NCBI GenBank assembly: GCA_003724275.1
Contig: RHFA01000075.1
Span: 1 to 22,791 of the forward strand
Direction of reading: 5' to 3'
Length of the DNA stretch: 22,791 nt
Source: Thaumarchaeota archaeon S13
Lineage (GTDB): Archaea > Thermoproteota > Nitrososphaeria > Nitrososphaerales > Nitrosopumilaceae
In this document: piece by piece, positions 1 to 7,357 of the stretch
How the letters are laid out: each line of letters begins with the position of its first letter
How positions within the stretch are numbered: the stretch's first letter is position 1
Program-made: the position numbers and the translations under genes
The notes under the pieces: model-generated
What the model was told of the DNA's origin: nothing
Databases searched by the model: none
Seen by the model: only the letters and a program-made list of their open reading frames with translations

Positions 1-13
1 TCTGGGGGCGGGC

Positions 14-784
14 GTGAAGATGGCGCTCGTGAACTACTCCACGGACGGGCCGGTCGCCACGGTGAAGATCAACCGGCCTGACAAGCTCAACGCGATGAAC
101 ATGGACGTGGCCCGCGAGCTCATAGACACCTTCAAGTCCATGGCGCTCGAGGAGAAGGTTCTCGCCGTGGTCCTGACCGGCGAGGGCGACAGGGCCTTCT
201 CGGCCGGCGCCGACATTGAGTACATGTCCCAGATAACTCCCGACGAGTCCGTCGAGTACGCAAAGCTGGGCCAGCTCCTCACGCACACCGTCGAGGTCCT
301 CCCGCAGCCGACGATCGCCGCCGTCAACGGGTACGCGCTTGGCGGCGGGTGCGAGCTCGCCATGGCCTGCGACATACGCATCGCCGCCGAGACGGCAAAG
401 CTGGGCCAGCCCGAGGTGACGATCGGCATACCGCCGGGCTGGGGCGGGACGCAGAGGCTCATGCGCATCGTCGGGATTGCAAAGGCAAAAGAGCTCGTCT
501 ACACGGGCAAGGCGATCAGGGCCGAGGAGGCGCTGTCGATCGGCCTCGTCAACAGGGTCGTGCCGCTAGAGTCCCTCGCCGAGGAGGCCGCCGGGATGGC
601 CGCCGCGATCGCGGCAAACTCGGCGATGGGCGTGCGCATGTCAAAGGTCTCGATAAACACGGGCCGCAACGCCGACCTCGCCACGGGCCTGGGCATCGAG
701 CTCCTGGCGTGGCGCAACTGCTTTACGCACGAGGACCGCAAGGAGCGCATGAAGGCCTTTGTCGAAAAGTCAAAGAAAAAGTAG
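14..784 (+). CDS. Enoyl-CoA hydratase / 3-hydroxypropionyl-CoA dehydratase-like (crotonase family)
   Basis: A complete crotonase-fold protein of 256 residues. It should hydrate or dehydrate short acyl-CoA esters in the cytoplasm. In ammonia-oxidising archaea, family members of this type act as 3-hydroxypropionyl-CoA dehydratase and crotonyl-CoA hydratase in the 3-hydroxypropionate/4-hydroxybutyrate CO2 fixation cycle; that role here is inferred from the lineage. Both catalytic glutamates of the family are visible: Glu134 in the GQPE motif and Glu160 in AKELVYTG. The oxyanion-hole segments are also present (FSAGADI near 62-68 and GGGCELAMACD near 110-120). Length is normal for the family. The GTG at 14 has an in-frame ATG at 20, and either could be the true start; the upstream promoter is outside or at the window edge. 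The Nudix gene follows after 18 bases and may be co-transcribed. Confidence 0.9.
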   Translation: MKMALVNYSTDGPVATVKINRPDKLNAMNMDVARELIDTFKSMALEEKVLAVVLTGEGDRAFSAGADIEYMSQITPDESVEYAKLGQLLTHTVEVLPQPTIAAVNGYALGGGCELAMACDIRIAAETAKLGQPEVTIGIPPGWGGTQRLMRIVGIAKAKELVYTGKAIRAEEALSIGLVNRVVPLESLAEEAAGMAAAIAANSAMGVRMSKVSINTGRNADLATGLGIELLAWRNCFTHEDRKERMKAFVEKSKKK

Positions 785-802
785 GCGCACCGCGCACGCG
801 AC

Positions 803-1348
803 ATGGACATCGAGCTGCTGAGGCGCGCCCTCTCGACGAGCATAGACGCGGCCGTCAGGGACGGCCCGCGATCGCCGGCGGCGGTCCTGCTAACGTTCTA
901 CGGGCCGGGCGAGCCGACGGTCATAATGACGGTCAAGGCGCGCCACATGAGGCAGCACGCCGGCGAGGTCGCCTTTCCTGGCGGCAAGTGGGAGGACGGC
1001 GACGCCGACCTGCTCGAGACGGCCATGCGCGAGGCCCGCGAGGAGCTCGGCCTCGAGATCGCCAGGGCCGACGTGATCGGGCAGCTCGGCGACGCCGAGA
1101 CGCAGAGCTCGGGGTATGTCATCGCGCCGTTCGTCCACGTGCTCGGCGAGAGGCCCGACCTCCTCCCAAACGCCGAGGTCGAGGAGGTCCTCGAGATCCC
1201 GCTGGCGGCCATCCTCTCGACGGCCTCGGTGTCAGGGCAGCTCGGCGTGACTCTGACGCACGGGCCGCACACGGTCTGGGGCGCCTCGGCGAGGATGCTC
1301 ACCGAGGTCGGCGAGCGCCTGCGCGCCGCAGGCGGGAGCTTGACTTAA
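803..1348 (+). CDS. Nudix hydrolase, CoA pyrophosphatase (NudL)-like
   Basis: A 181-residue Nudix-fold hydrolase. It carries the segment GEVAFPGGKWEDGDADL followed by TAMREAREELGL, which is the Nudix helix in the form seen in coenzyme A pyrophosphatases (FPGG, then D, then TA-REa-EE-GL). The arginine and histidine upstream of GEVAFPGG also fit the extra motif found in that subfamily. These enzymes cleave CoA or acyl-CoA to 4'-phosphopantetheine and 3',5'-ADP using Mg2+ or Mn2+. The substrate is inferred from the motif only. It lies 18 bases after the acyl-CoA hydratase on the same strand, which suits a CoA-related role. Its last codons contain the TATA-like box of the ribosomal protein genes that follow. 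Confidence 0.83.
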   Translation: MDIELLRRALSTSIDAAVRDGPRSPAAVLLTFYGPGEPTVIMTVKARHMRQHAGEVAFPGGKWEDGDADLLETAMREAREELGLEIARADVIGQLGDAETQSSGYVIAPFVHVLGERPDLLPNAEVEEVLEIPLAAILSTASVSGQLGVTLTHGPHTVWGASARMLTEVGERLRAAGGSLT

Positions 1349-1351
1349 AAG
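1341..1351 (+). promoter_or_regulatory. TATA-like box for rpl39e-rpl31e
   Basis: The sequence TTAAAA at the end of the Nudix gene lies about 28-30 bases before the L39e ATG. That spacing is right for an archaeal TATA box and a nearly leaderless transcript. No start-proximal Shine-Dalgarno sequence is seen. Confidence 0.5.
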
Positions 1352-1375
1352 GAGCCGCCGAGGCGGGGGGCCACG

Positions 1376-1534
1376 ATGGCAGCGCGCAAGGGCTCCGGCC
1401 GCAAGATACGCCTGATGAGGAAGGTCAGGCAGGCCTCGCCGGTTCCCGCATGGGTCATACTGCGCACAAAGCGCTCGGTCCGCACAAACCCCAAGCGCCG
1501 CGCGTGGCGCCAGACCGACGTGGACGTGGGCTAG
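1376..1534 (+). CDS. rpl39e: Ribosomal protein L39e
   Basis: A 52-residue, strongly basic protein that is easy to miss because of its size. It contains the L39e signature: the segment VPAWVILRTKRSVRTNPKRRAW matches the conserved VPAWV-TxR-VR-NPKRR-W pattern of this small protein. L39e sits at the peptide exit tunnel of the archaeal and eukaryotic large ribosomal subunit. Its stop codon is followed directly by the ATG of rpl31e, so the two form an operon, an arrangement widespread in archaea. In many archaea aIF6 follows the pair; here it does not, because a convergent gene begins straight after L31e. Confidence 0.95.
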   Translation: MAARKGSGRKIRLMRKVRQASPVPAWVILRTKRSVRTNPKRRAWRQTDVDVG

Positions 1535-2041
1535 ATGGCTGACGACACCGAGCGAGTCTACACAATCCCCCTGGGCAAGGTCCTGCTCTCGCCGGACAAC
1601 CGCCGCTCTATGCGCGCGATCAACATGATCCGCGAGTTTGCCAGAAAGCACATGAAGGTCCAGGAGATAAAGATCGACCAGGCGCTCTCGCACGAGATAT
1701 GGGCCCGCGGCATACGCCGCCCCCCGCGCAAGGTGCGCGTGAGAATGTCAAAGACCGAGGACGGCCACGTGCTCGTCTCGCCGTACTCGCTAGGCAAGGA
1801 GCCCGCCGAGCCGGCCAGCCCCGCCGTGGAGGAGCCAGGACCCGAAGAGGCCACCGGCGGGGACGCAGCGGAGGGCGGCGAGCCGCAGCCAGACGCAGCC
1901 GTGGAGGCCGAGGCGCCCGGGCCCGGCAAGCCGGACGCCCCCAAGGACGCGCCCAAAAAGCCCGAGCCCAAAAAGGGCACTGCTGATCCAAAGGCCGGCA
2001 AGGACGCGCCCAAAAAGCCCGAGCCCAAAAAGCAAAAATAG
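1535..2041 (+). CDS. rpl31e: Ribosomal protein L31e with long repetitive C-terminal extension
   Basis: Residues 1 to about 85 are a normal L31e (segments ERVYTIPLGKV, RRSMRAINMIREFARKHMK and HEIWARGIRRPPRKVRVR). L31e lies near the peptide exit tunnel of the large subunit. The protein then continues to 168 residues with a low-complexity tail. The first part is acidic and rich in Pro, Ala, Glu and Gly. The second part is rich in Lys and Pro and contains the unit DAPKKPEPKK twice. At the DNA level an identical 33-base unit occurs at 1943-1975 and 2000-2032. Usual archaeal L31e proteins are about 80-100 residues, so the tail roughly doubles the length. The ATG directly abuts the L39e stop codon. 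The gene converges on the ftsZ-like gene with a 9-base gap. Confidence 0.93.
   Translation: MADDTERVYTIPLGKVLLSPDNRRSMRAINMIREFARKHMKVQEIKIDQALSHEIWARGIRRPPRKVRVRMSKTEDGHVLVSPYSLGKEPAEPASPAVEEPGPEEATGGDAAEGGEPQPDAAVEAEAPGPGKPDAPKDAPKKPEPKKGTADPKAGKDAPKKPEPKKQK
1943..2032 (+). repeat. Two identical 33-bp direct repeats inside rpl31e
   Basis: The units at 1943-1975 and 2000-2032 are identical and spaced 57 bases apart, which keeps the frame. Each encodes KDAPKKPEPKK. They lie in the non-conserved tail of L31e and probably arose by internal duplication. Confidence 0.9.
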
Positions 2042-2050
2042 CGTGCTAGG

Positions 2051-2989
2051 CTAGCGCTCTATCTGCACAATGTCGAGATCGCACGGGACGCTGCGCTCTG
2101 CCTCGTCCCAGTCTAGCGTCATCCCAGCCGGTATCGCGCCGAGCGGGTCGTACGAGTCAAACTTTGAGGCGCCGCCGAGCTCCGAGACGACCACGACGCC
2201 CTCACCGCCGGGGCCGGCCGCCCTGGCAGTGGCCGCGCCGCCCGCGGTCCCGGAGACTGCCGCAGCGGCGCCGGCAATATCGCCGACGGGCACGTCGTCT
2301 CCGATGACATGGACCAGCGACTGCGCCGCGGTGCCGCGCACGCCGCCCTCGTAGAGCATCTTTATGGCCTCGCGAACCGACTCCTCGAGTCCCGCGCCTG
2401 CGCGCGAGGCGGCCACGACGCTGTCGCCGCCGGGGACGTCGCCGGCGCCGATGGACCCGACGACGTGCATGATTGCGGCGTTGGCCATGCCGATGCAGCT
2501 CTGCGCGCCGAGGCCGGGGCTTCCCTCTAGCATGGCGTCATTGTCGACTATGATCGTGCAGTCGCTCGCCGCGCGCAGCCTCTTTAGGGCAATCCCGGCG
2601 CCAAAGACGCGGTCCTTTTCAAACCCAAAGGGCATGATCGCCACGGATATGACGGTCTTGCCCGCAGCCGAGGCGGCCTCGGCGAGCATGGGCGCAATCC
2701 CCGCTCCGGACCGGCCTGCCAGGCCAGCCATGACGATCACGGTCCGCGCCCCGCCCACGGCACCTAGCACCTGCGGGGCGCCCCTGCGCGCCGCCGAGCG
2801 TATGACGTGGACCGTCGGGTTTATCACCGGCGCCGTGGAGACCTCTATGGACGCCTCGCCGCGCAGGTCAGAGGCGACGTTGCTCACGAGGACGTGGCCT
2901 GCGCCGAGCCTCGAGGCGGCCTCGGGGGCGAGCCTAGAGCCAGCCCCGCCTGCCCCGACTATCATGATCGGCCCGGAAACCTCTGTCAC
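2051..2989 (-). CDS. Divergent FtsZ/tubulin-superfamily protein
   Basis: About 312 residues with an FtsZ-like layout. A glycine-rich first strand-loop (MIVGAGGAGS) is followed by a segment like FtsZ strand 4 and its GTP-binding loop (VIVMAGLAGRSGAGIAPMLAE), and then VISVAIMPFGFEKDR, which matches the FtsZ stretch with KPFxFEG-R. The tubulin signature GGGTGTG is degenerate here (LAGRSGAG, residues 90-97), and no clear T7-loop NxDxxD motif is seen, so GTP hydrolysis is doubtful. Thaumarchaea divide mainly with Cdv/ESCRT proteins, so this is probably not the classical division ring protein. The GTG at 2989 is preferred because a TATA-like run lies 29 bases upstream; a TTG at 3055 would add 22 residues and leave 6 bases after the upstream gene. 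Function unknown. Confidence 0.78.
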   Translation of the reverse strand: MTEVSGPIMIVGAGGAGSRLAPEAASRLGAGHVLVSNVASDLRGEASIEVSTAPVINPTVHVIRSAARRGAPQVLGAVGGARTVIVMAGLAGRSGAGIAPMLAEAASAAGKTVISVAIMPFGFEKDRVFGAGIALKRLRAASDCTIIVDNDAMLEGSPGLGAQSCIGMANAAIMHVVGSIGAGDVPGGDSVVAASRAGAGLEESVREAIKMLYEGGVRGTAAQSLVHVIGDDVPVGDIAGAAAAVSGTAGGAATARAAGPGGEGVVVVSELGGASKFDSYDPLGAIPAGMTLDWDEAERSVPCDLDIVQIER

Positions 2990-3012
2990 TGCGAGGGGGG
3001 CTGCGCGGTCTA

Positions 3013-3022
3013 GGTAAAAAAC
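3013..3022 (-). promoter_or_regulatory. TATA-like box for the ftsZ-like gene
   Basis: The minus strand reads GGTTTTTTAC here, about 28-29 bases before the GTG at 2989. This supports that start over the upstream TTG, but the gene could also be read through from the methylthiotransferase gene. Confidence 0.35.
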
Positions 3023-3061
3023 CCCGCGTGTGGCCCTAATAGAGCGCGCGATCAAAGTTTT

Positions 3062-4336
3062 TTAGCTGATCACGGCCGCCAGGAGGCAGTGCGGCGTGGC
3101 GCCCGTCACCCTGGCCTCGACGGTGCCCGAGGCCCCCTCGCAGCCCTCCACGTCGACCTGCCTGTACGCGAAATTGCGGCCCACGGCCCCGCGAGCCGAG
3201 CGGCCCGACAGCCTCACGCGGCCCTCCCAGCCGGCCCACGCCCTGCCGGACTCGAGGGAGATCGCGCCGGCGAGCGCGTGGATTCTCCTGCTGCGGCCCT
3301 GCGTCACGCCCTCGTCGAGGCGCGCCATGCCGGCGGCCTCGGTGCCCGGCCGCGAGCTGTACCTCGAGAGGTTTACAATGTCGGGCCTCGTCCTCTCTAG
3401 GAGGGCCACGGTCTGCCCAAAGTCGCCCCCCGTCTCGGTGGGATAGCCCACAATGACGTCAGTCGCGACCGTAAACCGCCCAAAGCGCGCGCGCATTGTC
3501 GCGCACGCGCGCTCAAACGTCTCGGCCGTGTGCCCTCGCTTCATGGACGCGAGGACCGAGTCGCTGCCGCTCTGCACGGGAATGTGCAAAAAGCGGTATA
3601 TCCTGGGGTCTGCCTCCATGGCGTCGGCGACGCCGTCGAGTATGCGGCCGGCGTACATTGGGTTCATCATGCCGACACGCACGCCAAAGTCCCCGTCCAC
3701 GCCGCTCACGGCGCGGAGGAGCTCGGGCAGGCTAGAGCCGATGTCGTGCCCATAGCACCCGTTGTCAGTCGACGTGAGCCATATCTCCCCGCACCCGTCG
3801 CGCACGTCTGCCCTGACCTGCCTGACAATGTCGCCGACGCGGTGGCTGCGCAGGCCCCCCTTTGCCAGCTTTGTCTGGCAGAACGAGCACTCGCTCATGC
3901 AGCCGCTGGCAATCTCGACAATCCCGACGCCAGAGTCGAGGCGGACCCTGGGGAGGCCCACCTTTTTGTCGCTGCCGCCGAGGGCCTCGGCGCGCCGGCC
4001 GCCAAGGGCCTCGCCGACGAGCTCGGCGGCGCGCGTTATCGAGCCCGGCCCCATCATTGAGGCGCGCGGGGCGATCCTGCGGACCATCCCCGGCTCGGCC
4101 TCGGCCATGCAGCCGGCGACTACGAGGGGCCTAGAGGAGAGGCGGCGCATGCGGTGGACCATGCGGCTCGCCGTGGCGTCCTTTACCGAGCACGTGACGA
4201 TGACGCTCGCGTCGGCGCCCTCCTCGCCGCGGACCACCGTGTGGCCCTCGGCTGCGAGCAGCCCGGCGATCATCTCCGAGTCGGCCTGGCTCGCCGAGCA
4301 GCCGTACTCCTCGATGTGTATGCGCGCCACGCCCAC
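3062..4336 (-). CDS. tRNA threonylcarbamoyladenosine methylthiotransferase (archaeal e-MtaB/CDKAL1-type)
   Basis: A 424-residue radical-SAM methylthiotransferase. The N-terminal domain carries the three cluster cysteines of the family: Cys13 in EYGCS, Cys49 in VTCSVKD and Cys76 in VAGCMAE. The radical-SAM motif is CMSECSFC (Cys146, Cys150, Cys153). Later segments IPVQSGSDSVLASMKRGHT and DVIVGYPTET are typical of the MiaB/MtaB family, and the last 70 residues fit a TRAM RNA-binding domain. The enzyme should convert t6A37 to ms2t6A37 in tRNAs that read ANN codons. It starts with GTG directly after the TGA of fumC (TGAGTG), so the two are translationally coupled. A second in-frame GTG two codons later is preceded by GGTGAG and is an alternative start. 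Confidence 0.92.
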   Translation of the reverse strand: MGVARIHIEEYGCSASQADSEMIAGLLAAEGHTVVRGEEGADASVIVTCSVKDATASRMVHRMRRLSSRPLVVAGCMAEAEPGMVRRIAPRASMMGPGSITRAAELVGEALGGRRAEALGGSDKKVGLPRVRLDSGVGIVEIASGCMSECSFCQTKLAKGGLRSHRVGDIVRQVRADVRDGCGEIWLTSTDNGCYGHDIGSSLPELLRAVSGVDGDFGVRVGMMNPMYAGRILDGVADAMEADPRIYRFLHIPVQSGSDSVLASMKRGHTAETFERACATMRARFGRFTVATDVIVGYPTETGGDFGQTVALLERTRPDIVNLSRYSSRPGTEAAGMARLDEGVTQGRSRRIHALAGAISLESGRAWAGWEGRVRLSGRSARGAVGRNFAYRQVDVEGCEGASGTVEARVTGATPHCLLAAVIS

Positions 4337-5698
4337 TCACCTAAAGAGCGCGTCGATCTCGGCGTTCGTGGCGATCCCCCCGCTGACGGCAAGGTCCCTT
4401 ATGGTCCGGCCAGTCGCAAGCGACTCCTTGAAGAGGGCAGCGGCCCTCTGGTAGCCTATCTTTGGCGCCAGGAGCGTGACGATTACGGGGCTTGCCTCTA
4501 TGCGCGCGCGCATCGCGGCCCTGTCGGCCCCCAGGCCGTCGAGCAGGTTTGCGGCGAACTTTGGCGCAAGGCCGGCCATCATTCCCAGCGAGTCGAGCGT
4601 GCGGTCGATCATGACGGGGAGCATTACGTTGAGCTCAAACTGTCCCGCTGACGCCGCGCCAGACACCGTCGCGTCGTTGCCGACTATGGCGAGGCAGACC
4701 ATGTTCATGCACTCGGCAAGCGACGGGTTTACCTTGCCGGGCATTATCGACGAGCCGGCGTGGACCGCGGGTATGGAGAGCTCGGAGATTCCGGCGACGG
4801 GGCCGGACGCCATGAGCCTAATGTCGTTTGACACGCGCCCGAGCTCGACGGCGAGGCCGCGCATGGCCGAGGAGAGGCCCGCGATGGCCTGCCTGCTCTG
4901 CAGCGCGTACTGCATGTCCGCCTCGGGCCGCAGCCTGAGGCCCGACACGCGCGAGAGCTCGGATATGGCCGCGCGCCTGTACCCGCGCGGCGCGTTTGCC
5001 CCGGTGCCCACGGCGGTCCCGCCTAGCGCGACGGCTGCCAGCGGCTTCATTGACTCTGCGATGGCGTCCCGCGCCGCCCTTGTCGCCACGGCGTACGCGC
5101 CAAACTCGGCCCCGAGTGTCACGGGGAGCGCGTCCATGAGGTGCGTGCGCCCGATCTTTTTGTGCGAGGCGAACGCGCGCGCCCTCTTGCGCAGGGACGC
5201 GACGACCATGTCGATTGCGGGCAGGGCATGGCGCGCCGCGTGCAGCGCGGCGACATGCATCGCCGTGGGAAACGTATCGTTGCTTGACTGGGACATGTTG
5301 ACGTGGTCGTTTGGGTGGAGGTGCGAGTACTCGCCGCGCCTCCTGCCCAGGATCTCGAGGGCCACGTTTGCAATCACCTCGTTCGTGTTCATGTTGAGGG
5401 CCGTGCCGGCGCCCGAGTTTATCGCGTCGACTGCAAAGTCCCCCATGTGCGCTCCGGCGAGGACCGTGTCGCACGCGCGCACTATGGCCCTCCCGCGCCT
5501 CTTGTCGAGCGCGCCGACGCGCATGTTTGCCGCCGCGGCGGCCCTCTTTGTCATGACAAACGCCCTCACGAGGCCCTCGCGCGAGGGCCTCCCCGTGACC
5601 GTGTACTGGGCGATCGCCCTGGCCGTGAACGGCCCATAGTACGCCGAGTGCGGGACCCTCACCTCGCCGAGCGAGTCCGTGTCGGTCCGGTGCCTCAT
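4337..5698 (-). CDS. fumC: Fumarate hydratase class II
   Basis: A fumarase/aspartase superfamily enzyme of about 453 residues. It carries the three conserved blocks: SGAGTALNMNTNEVIAN, VNMSQSSNDTFPTAMH and the signature GSSIMPGKVNP. The middle block and KIGRTHLMDALPVTLG match class II fumarase. Aspartases usually have a different middle block and an alanine where this signature has Gly before Lys-Val-Asn-Pro. It should interconvert fumarate and malate in the cytoplasm, which pairs naturally with the malate dehydrogenase at 9127-10035. The ATG at 5698 is chosen because a TTAA-containing box lies 24-29 bases upstream; a GTG at 5719 would add seven residues, mostly proline. It heads a three-gene minus-strand run. 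Confidence 0.9.
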   Translation of the reverse strand: MRHRTDTDSLGEVRVPHSAYYGPFTARAIAQYTVTGRPSREGLVRAFVMTKRAAAAANMRVGALDKRRGRAIVRACDTVLAGAHMGDFAVDAINSGAGTALNMNTNEVIANVALEILGRRRGEYSHLHPNDHVNMSQSSNDTFPTAMHVAALHAARHALPAIDMVVASLRKRARAFASHKKIGRTHLMDALPVTLGAEFGAYAVATRAARDAIAESMKPLAAVALGGTAVGTGANAPRGYRRAAISELSRVSGLRLRPEADMQYALQSRQAIAGLSSAMRGLAVELGRVSNDIRLMASGPVAGISELSIPAVHAGSSIMPGKVNPSLAECMNMVCLAIVGNDATVSGAASAGQFELNVMLPVMIDRTLDSLGMMAGLAPKFAANLLDGLGADRAAMRARIEASPVIVTLLAPKIGYQRAAALFKESLATGRTIRDLAVSGGIATNAEIDALFR

Positions 5699-5720
5699 CG
5701 GGGGAGGGCGCGGGGGCACC

Positions 5721-5728
5721 CGTTAATC
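5721..5728 (-). promoter_or_regulatory. TATA-like box for fumC
   Basis: The minus strand reads GATTAACG, the only AT-rich spot in a very GC-rich spacer. It lies about 26 bases before the ATG at 5698 and supports that start. Confidence 0.4.
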
Positions 5729-5770
5729 ACTCTTGCCGGCCGGGCGGCCCCGGCGCCCCCCCCGGAAGGG

Positions 5771-5860
5771 CCTCCTGGCGCCGGCGCCCTGCCAGTTCGG
5801 CGGCATCGTGGCCACGGGGAGGCAGATGCCCCCCGGAGGGCCCTCCTGGCGCCGGCGCCC
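5771..5860. repeat. Direct repeat in the fumC-nirK spacer
   Basis: The 19-base sequence CCTCCTGGCGCCGGCGCCC occurs at 5771-5789 and again at 5842-5860, 71 bases apart. Each copy is preceded by a C-run and a GGA(A)GGG stretch. A 9-base inverted repeat, ATCGTGGCC at 5805-5813 and GGCCACGAT at 5901-5909, spans the second copy. I see no convincing gene in 5720-5943; ORFs here have no promoter fit and look like GC-rich chance frames. Confidence 0.75.
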
Positions 5861-5913
5861 CGCCCGGCTCGCCGCTAGGCGGCAGTTCCTGCCCCCGCGA
5901 GGCCACGATCCCC

Positions 5914-5938
5914 TTTTATAGCGCCCCCGGAGGGGCGC
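5914..5938 (+). promoter_or_regulatory. nirK promoter: TATA box plus palindromic operator candidate
   Basis: TTTTATA at 5914-5920 is centred 27 bases before the nirK ATG, as expected for a leaderless archaeal gene. Immediately downstream is a perfect inverted repeat: GCGCCCC (5921-5927), loop CGGA, GGGGCGC (5932-5938). It fills the space between the TATA box and the expected transcription start, where a bound repressor would block RNA polymerase. Regulation is inferred from position. Confidence 0.6.
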
Positions 5939-5943
5939 GCGCA

Positions 5944-7332
5944 ATGAACGCAAGACAACTACGCACGCTCCTCCCGGTGGCCGCAGTCGCGGCGATCGGG
6001 ATGACGATGCTAGGAAGCTCCTACACGCAGACACAGATAGCAGGCCAGACGCTCGACACGTCGGCCCTCGACATCGACGCGATCCAGCAGATCCACGACA
6101 TGGGCGGCCTAAACCTGGTGATGCCAGAGGCCTTTGCCCAGATGGACTGTGAGAACGTCGACACGACGGGCAGGCACGTCGAGGACTTTCAGCTGACCGG
6201 CGAGAGCGTCGAGCTGCCCATTATGGGGCACACGGCCGACGAGCCCATGACGTACAGCGCAATGACCTTCAGCGGCCAGGTCCCGGCACCGACGGTGCGG
6301 GTCACGCAGGGCGACGTCATCAGGATGACCCTGACGATCCCTGACGGCGAGCTGAGGGCACACGGCAACGACATGCACGCCTCGCAGATATCGGCGACAA
6401 ACTTTGACGCCGTGTTTCCGGGCCAGTCAAAGACCTACTGCTACATAGCGCACGTGCCTGGCGTCTTCAAGTACCACTGCTCCGGCGTCAACGTCGCCGA
6501 GATGGACCTGCATGTCCTCTCTGGCATGTACGGAATCGCCATCGTCGACCCGCTCGACGGCTACAAGAGGCTGATGGTCGAAAAGACGGCGGTGCAGGGA
6601 GGCGAGGTCGTAAAGGACCGCAAGTTCTACCCGCCTGACGCGCTAGAGTTCCAGCTCCAGTACAACCAGCTCTACCTGACCGACTCTGGCACGTACGACC
6701 AGAAGGCAATGTTTGCCCACCAGAACACGCAGACCGTGGTCAACGGGAAGCAGTTCGCGTACGTCCCCAACGAGACGCACAACAACCTAATCAACGACGA
6801 CCCGGAGAAGAACATCTTTGTGGCACAGCCGTGGAACTCCGCTGACCTAAACCAGTACCAGTCGCAGCTGCTCTTTGTGGAGACCGACCAACACGTGAGG
6901 TTCTTTGTCGAGAACCAGGGCAACGAGCCCCTCTTCTTCCACATTGTGGGCGAGATACTCGACAGGGTCACGCAGGGCGGAAGGGTCCAGTCGGGCCCGA
7001 CCGAGACGTGGCTACTTGGAGGATCGCAGAACATGATCGTCGACGTCGTCTTTGACGAGCCGGGCGTATACGTCGCAGTCAACCATGACTATGCGGCGAT
7101 ATTCTCCGGTGCGGCGACGGTCATCGTGGCCGGCGACCCGTTCGGCCTGGTCGAAAAGCACGACCTGCCAGCGGCCGTCTCCAACTCGTACGCCTACGCG
7201 CTGGGCAACCCCAGCGACGCAGTGCCTCCGATGGGGATGAACAGCATCGAGCACCCAAAGCAGAACCTTCACGGCCTCTACACTGACGAGCGCGCGGCCG
7301 CCATAGCGGCAGAGCGCGGAATCGAGGCCTAG
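5944..7332 (+). CDS. nirK: Copper-containing nitrite reductase-like multicopper oxidase (NirK)
   Basis: A 462-residue secreted cupredoxin protein. Residues 1-24 form a signal peptide (basic start, hydrophobic LLPVAAVAAIGMTML). All NirK copper ligands can be placed. Type 1 copper: His140, Cys179, His190, Met195. Type 2 copper: His145, His178, His381 in AVNHDYAAIF. The catalytic Asp143 (HGNDMH) and His333 (FFHIVGE) are also present. The Cys-to-His spacing is 11 rather than the usual 9 residues (YHCSGVNVAEMDLH). NirK reduces nitrite to NO outside the membrane; in ammonia oxidisers NirK-type proteins are abundant and their exact role (NO supply or another redox step) is debated. About 40 residues between the signal and the first cupredoxin domain are unusual and include a second possible cleavage site (EAFAQ). 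A T-rich stretch follows the gene. Confidence 0.92.
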   Translation: MNARQLRTLLPVAAVAAIGMTMLGSSYTQTQIAGQTLDTSALDIDAIQQIHDMGGLNLVMPEAFAQMDCENVDTTGRHVEDFQLTGESVELPIMGHTADEPMTYSAMTFSGQVPAPTVRVTQGDVIRMTLTIPDGELRAHGNDMHASQISATNFDAVFPGQSKTYCYIAHVPGVFKYHCSGVNVAEMDLHVLSGMYGIAIVDPLDGYKRLMVEKTAVQGGEVVKDRKFYPPDALEFQLQYNQLYLTDSGTYDQKAMFAHQNTQTVVNGKQFAYVPNETHNNLINDDPEKNIFVAQPWNSADLNQYQSQLLFVETDQHVRFFVENQGNEPLFFHIVGEILDRVTQGGRVQSGPTETWLLGGSQNMIVDVVFDEPGVYVAVNHDYAAIFSGAATVIVAGDPFGLVEKHDLPAAVSNSYAYALGNPSDAVPPMGMNSIEHPKQNLHGLYTDERAAAIAAERGIEA

Positions 7333-7357
7333 GCGCGCAAACAGCACCCAAACACAC

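Noticed and set aside
349..1542. A 397-codon plus-strand frame across the hydratase and Nudix genes
   Set aside because: It is extremely Arg/Gly/Ala-rich, matches nothing and overlaps two genes with intact catalytic motifs. It is a shadow frame typical of GC-rich DNA.
4476..5639. A 387-codon plus-strand frame opposite fumC
   Set aside because: fumC on the minus strand has all conserved blocks; the plus frame is Ser/Ala/Arg-rich shadow coding.
4337..5698. Aspartate ammonia-lyase instead of fumarase
   Set aside because: The signature has Pro-Gly-Lys-Val-Asn-Pro and the middle block reads VNMSQSSNDTFPTAMH, both of the fumarase type.
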